The notes beneath the pieces are model-generated. The model did no database searches, was not told where the DNA came from, and saw only the letters and a list, made by a program, of their open reading frames with translations. A stretch of 48,688 nt of DNA from an uncultured Treponema sp. (GTDB lineage: Bacteria > Spirochaetota > Spirochaetia > Treponematales > Treponemataceae): contig CAMVJE010000012.1 in the NCBI GenBank assembly GCA_947167745.1, positions 1 to 48,688 of the forward strand, written 5' to 3'. A program made the position numbers and the translations under genes. Shown here one piece after another: positions 25,461-32,420 of this stretch. Each line of letters opens with the position of its first letter. Positions within the stretch are counted from its first letter, which is position 1.

Positions 25461-26505
25461 GTTAATGCATAATTCACAATGCATAATTCACAATTTTCTT
25501 TTCTGGCTCCTGCCTCTTGTTTTTTCTTGTTTTCCGCTTTTTCCGCAGGAAACTTACCTTGAGAAAGTGGAGCTTGAAGAACTTCCGCCGGCTGACGACT
25601 ATTATATAGATGATTCCCCCCTGCACCAGATTCTACGACTCTTCGATGAAGAAGATTACGAGCGACAAAAAGCTTTCCTTGAACAAAAGCAGAAAAAAGT
25701 CATACAAGAAACAGGCGGAATCAAAGTCCCTGATGAAAAATTTGCTCAGGATATAATCCACGATTACATAGCCCGCTATATGACAAACTTTGGAAAACAG
25801 CAGTTCTATTCGATTTTGGACAGGGGGGAAATCTACAGACTTTACATACGCCAGGAATTAAAAAAACGCAATATGCCGGCAATTCTTGAGTACCTTCCCT
25901 TTGTAGAAAGTGAATATAATTCCATTGCAAAATCACGCAGCGGGGCAAGAGGTTTATGGCAGTTTATGGACAATTCCATGGCTCCATTCCTCAAAAAAAC
26001 TGATTTTTATGACGAAAGGCTTGATCCATGGCTGAGTACGGATGCAGCACTTTCCAAACTTCAGGACAATTACAAAATGTTCAATGACTGGCCTCTGGCA
26101 ATTGCCGCCTACAATTGCGGAGCAGGAGCCATGAAGAGACAGCTTAAAAAAGCAAAGGTCAAGACATTCTGGTATCTGGCCGAACACAAACTTCTCAGCG
26201 AAGAGACAATAAACTATGTTCCCAAATTAATTGCCGTCTCAGAAATTGCAGAACACGGCGGGGAATACAATGTTTTGCTGCCAGAAATGACAGAATCCCA
26301 GAATTTTGCCGATTATGATTACATAATTACAAAAAAAACCATTTCCCTCTCAAGGCTTGCCTCTGAATTAAGGATGGATTTCGAAATTCTAAAACAGCTC
26401 AATACAGCCCTTATCCATGAAAAAACACCTCCTTACGAGTATAAAGTCAGGCTCCCGGCCGGCAAAGGTTCTGCAGCAGCAAGGGAAGCTTCAGGCATTT
26501 TCTAA
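25447..26505 (+). CDS. MltD-like membrane-bound lytic transglycosylase
   Basis: The SLT goose-lysozyme-type domain covers residues about 140-270: ILEYLPFVESEYN with catalytic Glu154, SRSGARGLWQFM, DERLDPWLSTDAALSKL, WPLAIAAYNCGAGAM and INYVPKLIAVSEIA. These enzymes cleave peptidoglycan with 1,6-anhydro ring formation. Residues about 295-340 may be a degenerate LysM-like module. The N-terminus is unusual: the GTG at 25447 gives MKNFK, then a translated repeat (LMHNSQCIIHN), then the hydrophobic core FLFWLLPLVFSC. An ATG at 25465 inside the repeat is the alternative start. The GTG overlaps the previous gene by 14 bases. Confidence 0.85.
   Translation: MKNFKLMHNSQCIIHNFLFWLLPLVFSCFPLFPQETYLEKVELEELPPADDYYIDDSPLHQILRLFDEEDYERQKAFLEQKQKKVIQETGGIKVPDEKFAQDIIHDYIARYMTNFGKQQFYSILDRGEIYRLYIRQELKKRNMPAILEYLPFVESEYNSIAKSRSGARGLWQFMDNSMAPFLKKTDFYDERLDPWLSTDAALSKLQDNYKMFNDWPLAIAAYNCGAGAMKRQLKKAKVKTFWYLAEHKLLSEETINYVPKLIAVSEIAEHGGEYNVLLPEMTESQNFADYDYIITKKTISLSRLASELRMDFEILKQLNTALIHEKTPPYEYKVRLPAGKGSAAAREASGIF
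25465..25492 (+). repeat. Tandem 14-bp repeat within the transglycosylase start region
   Basis: Two identical copies of ATGCATAATTCACA (25465-25478, 25479-25492) follow the stop of the lipoprotein gene at once. The same word with small changes heads the repeat at 14115. It is read in frame as part of the signal-peptide region. Confidence 0.85.
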
Positions 26506-26587
26506 ACATTCTTTTATTAACATCGAAGGATATTTTGCCGATTATGTACAGTGAAGAACTCTAAAAAAAATAAAGGGAATCAAAACT

Positions 26588-27928
26588 GTGAGAAGCAAAA
26601 TAATTTCATCGCTGATTTTAGGAACAGTCCTCTGCGGAAATATCTTCGCCGCTGAAAAAAAAGCATTGATCTCATCTTCCAGTGTAATAGACTGGTCTAA
26701 ATCATCCTTCGTTTCTGATGTGCGACTCGACACTGAAAGGGCAGGAATCAGCATGCCGTCAGGAAAGCGTGCCGCAATAAATTTCATTGATACGAAACTC
26801 CCTGACCTGATAAAAGATCCCCTGCTCTCACTTTATGTAAATTCAAGTCAGCAGCTGGGTGACTTAATTCTTGCAAACAACATTACTCTGGAACAACTTA
26901 CAAAAATCATCGATGAAGGCAAAAAAACACCAGGATTCTTTACGGATGGCTCCCTTACACTTCTTACGACCCATACAATCAATCTGCGGGAAATTTCTGC
27001 CCTCATGATAAAGCATCATTTCCCATATAAAAATGCAAAACCAATTGAAAACATCGCGTCCCGCGTTTATTCAGGTATTATTATCGATGCCAGGGGAGAA
27101 CTTGATGTTCACGGTGAATTCGTTACAGATGAAGTCTACCCCTGCTTCTTTCCGCAAATTTGGGATGAAAACATGAACCTCATCTATGAGAGAAACATGG
27201 GCGACCCAAGCATTGAATACGAAAAGGGCATGATTCACTATGACTGGCGCGATGATGAAACAGCATATCAGTCAAGAGTCGGAGCAGATCCGCTTCATAT
27301 AAAAGCAAGAAAAGTTTATGGACATCTTAGAACAGACCCTGTAATTTCACGGGAGGATGCCCTTAAAATCCTGTCAATTCCGGAAAATCTCAAACTTTTG
27401 CAGGAAGGAAAAGTAGTCGTACTTCTTGATAAAGAAAATTTAAGCTACTCTATTGAAGCAAAGCAGGAACATCAAGAATACTATGCACCCTTCCTCGACA
27501 TTAAAAGTTACTTCCCAAATGATGAAGAAGCGCCTATCATTCTTCCGAGAGGTCCTGAACTGCAAATCCTTTATGATTTAAAATTTGTAGCTGACAGTGC
27601 ACAGCTTCTCGCTTCAGAACAACCTAGAATCAAAACCCTTGCCGAAGCCCTTAAAAAAATCAACAAGGATGATTCATATACGATTCTTATTGAAGGTCAT
27701 ACAGCTGATGTAAACAAACCAGTCGGCCAGATGAACCTTTCAATCGCACGAACTCAGACAATTATAAACGAACTTGTAAAGCAAGGGTTGAGCAGATCAC
27801 TTTTCAGTTATAAAGGTTATGGCGGCACTCAGCCAATCGCTTCTAACGCAACTCCTGAAGGAAGGGCAATGAATCGCCGAGTCATAATAACTGCACGACC
27901 AAAGGCAACTTATATCCAAAGGTACTAA
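26588..27928 (+). CDS. OmpA-family peptidoglycan-binding protein
   Basis: The 446-residue protein starts with a GTG (AAGGG about 10 bases upstream) and a signal peptide (ISSLILGTVLCGNIFAA). The first 320 residues are a treponemal N-terminal domain with repeated beta segments (HTINLREISALMIKHHF, ASRVYSGIIIDARGELDVHG). From about residue 333 it is a classic OmpA C-terminal domain: LKFVADSAQLL, YTILIEGHTADV, LSIARTQTIINELVKQG and the meso-diaminopimelate-contacting GYGGTQPIASNATPEGRAMNRRV. It should tether the cell envelope to peptidoglycan. It resembles T. pallidum OmpA-like proteins. The next gene starts 12 bases later. Confidence 0.88.
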   Translation: MRSKIISSLILGTVLCGNIFAAEKKALISSSSVIDWSKSSFVSDVRLDTERAGISMPSGKRAAINFIDTKLPDLIKDPLLSLYVNSSQQLGDLILANNITLEQLTKIIDEGKKTPGFFTDGSLTLLTTHTINLREISALMIKHHFPYKNAKPIENIASRVYSGIIIDARGELDVHGEFVTDEVYPCFFPQIWDENMNLIYERNMGDPSIEYEKGMIHYDWRDDETAYQSRVGADPLHIKARKVYGHLRTDPVISREDALKILSIPENLKLLQEGKVVVLLDKENLSYSIEAKQEHQEYYAPFLDIKSYFPNDEEAPIILPRGPELQILYDLKFVADSAQLLASEQPRIKTLAEALKKINKDDSYTILIEGHTADVNKPVGQMNLSIARTQTIINELVKQGLSRSLFSYKGYGGTQPIASNATPEGRAMNRRVIITARPKATYIQRY

Positions 27929-27939
27929 GAGGGGGAAGA

Positions 27940-29142
27940 ATGAAACGCCTTATACTCTCACTCATAGCTTTGTCTGCCTCCACAGGCTTGTTTTCTGAAA
28001 ATTTTTTCTCAGGTGAAAGCGGCATAACATCTATCTTGTCAAACAAGGATGCCCGAACAGTCAATCCAAGCCTTACTTTCGGGGGATATTTTGGTGGACA
28101 AGTGAATTTATCAAATGCACTTTCCGTCCGTGGAGAATTTTCGCTGAAAACAGCTGATATGAACGGAAACGGTTTTTTAAGCGAAACTGAATCACTTTTC
28201 CGAATTAGTGAGCTTTCAGCAAATCTGGCAGGCTCGCTTGGCGGAGCAATCCACACTCTCAGCCTTTATCTGGGATTTTTTGAAGCTCCGGGAAGCCAAA
28301 AATTCATCAGCCGCCGTCTCGGAGTCGAAAATTTTTCTTCTCTAATCACGGAAACATATCTTGGACAAAATGGAAATTACACCTGCTCAAATTATGGTTA
28401 CGGCGGAGCTTATTCAATAACTTTCAGAAGCATTCCATTAAGTGCGGGGCTTGAAATTAGCAAACTCAAATCGAATTTTGAGGGCTCCTCTCAAATCAAC
28501 ACCGACTTTCGTCTGGCCGTGGCATTCCGGTATTTTACCATGGATCTTTTTACAGGCTTCGGCGCTCCCCTTTACACGAAAAATTCCAATGGAGAAGATG
28601 TATTTCTCTTAATCGATACCATTTATCTTCACTTGGGGGCAGATATTCTTTGGGGAAACAGGTACGGAGCACTAACCATTTTCAATCAGTTCGGCTTTGA
28701 GTACCTTCCGATAAAATCAACCGGCACTTCAAAAAGGTTTGACATAAAAGATTTATATCTTCTTGTTGAACCGCGTTTCAGATTTACCGACATAAATTTT
28801 TATCTTACCCTTTTCAGTCTTCCAGAAGGCCGGCAGAACAGAATGCTTTTCGTAAACGATACTTTTGGATTCAACCTGTGTATTTTCAGTGACAATTTAT
28901 ATTCCGGCGACAAAAACTACACACTTGGTATCAACGGGCAGCTTAGTTTTGAAGGAAAGCACATAAATAACCTTGAAGCCAGCAATTTAACGGAAAGCAA
29001 GGAAATCACAATCGCACCTTTCACGAAATTTGAGGCGGGAAAAGGTGAACTCCTTCTTTTAATGCAGGCAGGAATAATGAAAATAAAGGACAATAAAGCA
29101 GGGGCCTTCAAATTACAAATCGGCTACAAGAAAAACTTGTAA
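27940..29142 (+). CDS. Putative outer-membrane beta-barrel protein
   Basis: After a signal peptide (KRLILSLIALSASTGLFS) the 400 residues alternate polar and nonpolar positions, as in transmembrane beta strands (TFGGYFGGQVNLSNALSVRG, IYLHLGADILWGNRYGALTI, PRFRFTDINFYLTLF). Loops are rich in Gly/Asn/Ser. No family name is evident. The C-terminus, QIGYKKNL, lacks the terminal aromatic residue typical of barrel assembly signals. AGGGGGA lies before the ATG. It is coupled to the OmpA-like gene and ends at a strong terminator, so the pair may form an envelope complex. Confidence 0.7.
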   Translation: MKRLILSLIALSASTGLFSENFFSGESGITSILSNKDARTVNPSLTFGGYFGGQVNLSNALSVRGEFSLKTADMNGNGFLSETESLFRISELSANLAGSLGGAIHTLSLYLGFFEAPGSQKFISRRLGVENFSSLITETYLGQNGNYTCSNYGYGGAYSITFRSIPLSAGLEISKLKSNFEGSSQINTDFRLAVAFRYFTMDLFTGFGAPLYTKNSNGEDVFLLIDTIYLHLGADILWGNRYGALTIFNQFGFEYLPIKSTGTSKRFDIKDLYLLVEPRFRFTDINFYLTLFSLPEGRQNRMLFVNDTFGFNLCIFSDNLYSGDKNYTLGINGQLSFEGKHINNLEASNLTESKEITIAPFTKFEAGKGELLLLMQAGIMKIKDNKAGAFKLQIGYKKNL

Positions 29143-29144
29143 AG

Positions 29145-29206
29145 ACAAAAAAAACGCTGCTGAAGTGATGAAGTGTGAAGTGCACCACAAAAGCAGCGTT
29201 TTTTTA
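29145..29206. terminator. Bidirectional terminator between the barrel gene and dapL
   Basis: ACGCTGCT (29154-29161) pairs with AGCAGCGT (29192-29199). The stem is extended by an A run on the left and a T run on the right, so it can work in both directions. The 30-base loop is built of GAAGTG-like repeats. Confidence 0.85.
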
Positions 29207-29207
29207 T

Positions 29208-30431
29208 TTACATTGAGAATTTGCTCAGTCTTTCACAGGCTTCTTCGATGTCAGCCTTGTGACCGAATGAACTGAAACGGATGAAGCTTTCTCCGCTGGG
29301 GCCAAAGCCGCTTCCCGGCGTGGTGACGATGTGACACTTGTCGAGAATGGCGTCAAAGACATCCCAGCTCTTTTTGCCAGGGAATTTTGCCCAGACATAA
29401 GGACCGTTTCCCGTAAAGTAAGCCTCAACTCCCATCTTTTTGAAGTTCTCGCCGTCCAGGGTTTCCTTTATTTTGTGACCGTTGGCAAGATAGTAATCAA
29501 CCTGAGCCTTCATGTCCTTTAAGCCCTGCTCGTCCAAAGCGGCTAAGCCACCAGCCTGGGCGATGTTTGACGCTCCGTTGAAGAGAGTGGTCATGACCCG
29601 GTTCCAGTCCTTGTTTACGCTGGTTCCGTCCTCGAATTTTAGCTCGTTGGGAACGATACTCCAGCCCAAGCGGACTCCGGTGAATCCTGCCGGCTTTGAG
29701 AATGAGTTTACTTCGATGGCGCAGGTTTTTGCCCCTTCGATTTCATAAATTGTTTTCGGAAGATTCTTGTCGCGGATAAATTCGCAGTAAGCGGCGTCAA
29801 AGATGATTATGCAGCCGTTGGCATTGGCAAAATCAACCAGTTTTTTAAGCTGCTCTTTTGTGGCGCAAACGCCTGTCGGATTGTTGGGCGAGCAGAAATA
29901 AATGAGGGTATTCTTTTCGATTTTTGACAAATCAGGGAAGAAGTCATTTTTTTCGGTGCAAGGAAGATATGTGATTCCCTTGTAGCCGCTTCCATTGTTC
30001 TCGCCGGCAGCCCCCACAACTACAGAGCCGTCAACATAAACCGGGTAAGCCGGATCCTGAACGGCGACTTTTACATCACGGCCAAAAAGGGTCTGGATTC
30101 GGGCGATGTCGCATTTTGCGCCGTCAGAGATGAAAACTTCGCTTGGCTCAGCCATACCTTTATAGAAGACTTGAGCGATTTTCTCACGCAAGGCAGTGTT
30201 TCCCTGCTCGTCTCCATAGCCAGAATAACCGGCAGGTGTGGCAAGAGCAAGGGCGTAATCGCTCATAGCTCCTGCAATATGTTTTGAAAGAGGCTCGGTG
30301 GTATTTCCGATTCCGAGAGAAATAATCTTTGCTTCAGGATGAGAAGCAGCGTATTCACGGCGGCGGCGGGCAATCTCAGGAAAGAGATAGCCTGCGGTCA
30401 AATTTGCAAAACCAGTGTTTCTTTTAATCAT
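29208..30431 (-). CDS. dapL: LL-diaminopimelate aminotransferase
   Basis: DapL converts tetrahydrodipicolinate directly to LL-diaminopimelate, a short route to lysine and peptidoglycan known in spirochetes, chlamydiae and plants. The family start (KRNTGFANLTAGYLFPEIARRR), ISLGIGNTTEPL, the GYSGYGDEQGN substrate motif, CSPNNPTGV, FDAAYCEF and the PLP-lysine segment SFSKPAGFTGVRLGW are all there. The length of 407 is typical. It is preceded by sufS 70 bases upstream with a repeat between them. Codon use is more GC-rich here than in the flanking envelope genes. Confidence 0.96.
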   Translation of the reverse strand: MIKRNTGFANLTAGYLFPEIARRRREYAASHPEAKIISLGIGNTTEPLSKHIAGAMSDYALALATPAGYSGYGDEQGNTALREKIAQVFYKGMAEPSEVFISDGAKCDIARIQTLFGRDVKVAVQDPAYPVYVDGSVVVGAAGENNGSGYKGITYLPCTEKNDFFPDLSKIEKNTLIYFCSPNNPTGVCATKEQLKKLVDFANANGCIIIFDAAYCEFIRDKNLPKTIYEIEGAKTCAIEVNSFSKPAGFTGVRLGWSIVPNELKFEDGTSVNKDWNRVMTTLFNGASNIAQAGGLAALDEQGLKDMKAQVDYYLANGHKIKETLDGENFKKMGVEAYFTGNGPYVWAKFPGKKSWDVFDAILDKCHIVTTPGSGFGPSGESFIRFSSFGHKADIEEACERLSKFSM

Positions 30432-30453
30432 AGTGACCCTATTTTAATGAAAA

Positions 30454-30517
30454 GCGGATTTTTTATCCACAGATTAGCAGAGATTAACACAAATTATTTG
30501 CTAATCCTTAAATCCGC
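30454..30517. repeat. Nested inverted repeat between sufS and dapL
   Basis: Outer arms GCGGATTT (30454-30461) / AAATCCGC (30510-30517) and inner arms GATTAGCA (30472-30479) / TGCTAATC (30499-30506) enclose CCACAGATTAGCAGAGATT-type sequence. The sufS stop codon (30501-30503) and its last codons lie inside. It shares words with the repeats at 18286 and 32400. Confidence 0.7.
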
Positions 30518-31739
30518 TCCATGAGCGCAATTTTGCCACATTCTCCAAGAGGGCGTCGATTTCTTCTTCCGTATTGTAGAAATAGAGGCTTGCCCTGGCC
30601 GTGGCCGGAACTCCAAGATATGCTCCCAAAGGCTGGGCACAGTGGTGGCCTGCCCGGATTGCAATGTTCTCCTCGCTTAAAAGAGTGGCTATATCGTGGG
30701 GATGAACGCCGTCCACCGTAAAGGTGACGATTCCGCATCTCTTCCGGCCGTCTTTGTTTCCGATGATGTTCACATGGGGGATTTTTTTCATTCCCTCGAT
30801 AAGGCGGACTGCCAGAGCATTGTCGTGCTCAGTGATGGTGTCCAGGCCCACCGACTGAATATAGCGGATTGCGGCGGCCATTCCCACGGCGTCTCCTGCG
30901 CTCACGGTTCCCGCCTCGAATTTGTGGGGAACTTCCGCCCAAGTGGCGCTTTCTTCGGTGACATACTCAATCATCTCGCCGCCGCGGAGGAAGGGCGGCA
31001 TGGCTTCTAGAAGCTCAAGCCTTCCCCAAACAGCACCGATTCCCATTGGGCCGCAAAGCTTGTGTCCGCTCATGGCAAAAAAGTCCGCACCCAAATCCTG
31101 TACATCGACTTTGATATGGGGGCTTGACTGGGCTCCGTCAACTACCATGACAGCTCCATTTTTGTGAGCAATCTCTGCAATTTTTTTGATTGGGTTGGTG
31201 GTTCCGAGGACATTTGAAACATGAGTCAGCGAGACGATTTTTGTCTTTGGAGTGATTTTTGCGTATTCGCTCTCAGGAATTTCGCCGGTCTCCTTGTCAA
31301 CATACATGAATTTTAAGACCGCTCCCTTTGTGTCACGGATAAACTGCCAGGGAAGAATATTTGAGTGATGCTCCATGATTGAGATGACGATTTCGTCTCC
31401 TGCATTCACATTAGCCAGACCATAAGTGTTTGCAATAAGATTAAGACCTTCCGAAGTGTTCCGGGTAAAAATGATTTCTTTTGCAGAGGGCGCGTTGATG
31501 AACTTTGCCACAGTTTCACGCGCGTCCTCGTAAGCCTTTGTCGCCCTCTCGCTCAAAGAATACAGCCCGCGCAAAGGATTTGCGTTCTGCGTGGCGTAAA
31601 AGTGAGTCATGGCGTTCAAAACGATATAAGGCCGCTGAGCCGTGGCCGCCGTGTCAAGGTAAACGAGGCCTGAGTTGTCTACAGAATTTTTTTCGTCAAT
31701 CGCCTTAAAAAGCGGAAAATCATTTCGGAATTTGTTCAT
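30501..31739 (-). CDS. sufS: SufS-type cysteine desulfurase
   Basis: This PLP enzyme takes sulfur from cysteine for iron-sulfur cluster assembly. It has YLDTAATAQRP, TRNTSEGLNLIA, MEHHSNILPW, the PLP lysine at 227 (AMSGHKLCGPMGIG), RGGEMI and the persulfide cysteine at 367 in RAGHHCAQPLG, which is the SufS (group II) signature. The length of 412 is normal. No sufBCD, sufE or sufU partner is in view. A promoter with TATAAT lies 7 bases before the ATG. The C-terminal GFKD and stop codon fall inside a repeat. Confidence 0.93.
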   Translation of the reverse strand: MNKFRNDFPLFKAIDEKNSVDNSGLVYLDTAATAQRPYIVLNAMTHFYATQNANPLRGLYSLSERATKAYEDARETVAKFINAPSAKEIIFTRNTSEGLNLIANTYGLANVNAGDEIVISIMEHHSNILPWQFIRDTKGAVLKFMYVDKETGEIPESEYAKITPKTKIVSLTHVSNVLGTTNPIKKIAEIAHKNGAVMVVDGAQSSPHIKVDVQDLGADFFAMSGHKLCGPMGIGAVWGRLELLEAMPPFLRGGEMIEYVTEESATWAEVPHKFEAGTVSAGDAVGMAAAIRYIQSVGLDTITEHDNALAVRLIEGMKKIPHVNIIGNKDGRKRCGIVTFTVDGVHPHDIATLLSEENIAIRAGHHCAQPLGAYLGVPATARASLYFYNTEEEIDALLENVAKLRSWSGFKD

Positions 31740-31746
31740 AGAGAGA

Positions 31747-31775
31747 ATTATAGAGATTTTCGCCCAGATTGAGAA
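31747..31775 (-). promoter_or_regulatory. Promoter of sufS (leaderless type)
   Basis: On the minus strand TTCTCA (31770-31775), 17 bases and a perfect TATAAT (31747-31752) are followed by 7 bases (TCTCTCT) and the ATG at 31739. No ribosome site is possible. Confidence 0.7.
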
Positions 31776-31828
31776 GTGGTTTTACCTAGAATTTTAGTAG
31801 GTTTTTATTTTTGCCGATAATAAAGATT

Positions 31829-32386
31829 ATGAAAAAAATCTTTCTCATAATCTTTACTCTTTTCTCACTTTTTGCAATAAACGCAGATGATGACCTGAAA
31901 AAACTCAGGCACAATCCCTGGGAACTCATCATTTACCGCCCCGAAAACAAGACCGACTTCAACTATGTGCGTTGCTATGTCCGAATCGAGGACGAAAACG
32001 GCAATGATGTGAGCAAATCTAAGGTAAAGGCAAGTTATAAGTGGGTCACGATTCCAAATGTCGTGAACAGCTACAAAAAACAGCTTTTTTTGGACGGCGG
32101 AATGGCTATGCTGCTAAATCTCAAGCCCGGAAAATACCGCTTTTCAGTCTACACTCCCATAGACAGACAAGGGGGATTTGAAGTCACAAAAAGCATAGCT
32201 GGAAAGAAGATTTGGGAGTCAAATGTCTTCGAATACGACACCCAAAACCCCGCCAAAGTGATTTTCGTCACCCCGGTCATGAACGATAACGGCTTTTTTG
32301 CCGGGGCCTGGTGGATTGATTATAAAGCCCCGAGATTCTTCAAATGGAGCGAAGGGAAATTTTTAGACGCGGATGGACGCAGATAA
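31829..32386 (+). CDS. Small secreted protein, unknown
   Basis: I start it at 31829 (MKKIFLIIFTLFSLFAINA, signal peptide); six upstream in-frame codons are unlikely to be used. A GATAAT box ends 7 bases before the ATG. The mature part of about 165 residues has beta-rich sequence (WELIIYRPENKTDFNYVRCY, MLLNLKPGKYRFSVYTPIDR) with the LKPGKYRFSVY pattern of carboxypeptidase-regulatory-like or PEGA-like beta domains. The last residues (DADGRR) and the stop are encoded by a dispersed repeat, so the original C-terminus may have been different. It converges on the large peptidase gene. Confidence 0.75.
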   Translation: MKKIFLIIFTLFSLFAINADDDLKKLRHNPWELIIYRPENKTDFNYVRCYVRIEDENGNDVSKSKVKASYKWVTIPNVVNSYKKQLFLDGGMAMLLNLKPGKYRFSVYTPIDRQGGFEVTKSIAGKKIWESNVFEYDTQNPAKVIFVTPVMNDNGFFAGAWWIDYKAPRFFKWSEGKFLDADGRR

Positions 32387-32420
32387 ACACGGATAATTTC
32401 TAATCACTCTTTGCTAATCA
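32365..32420. repeat. Dispersed repeat with GCAGATAAACACGGAT and CTAATC words
   Basis: The stretch GACGCGGATGGACGCAGATA and following CACGGATAATTTCTAATC belongs to the same kind of repeat as 18286-18391 and 30465-30506. It contains the stop codons of both converging genes, 32384-32386 (plus) and 32418-32420 (minus). Confidence 0.65.

Noticed and set aside
25465..25492. Short direct repeats as the start of a CRISPR array
   Set aside because: Only two copies, with no spacers between them.
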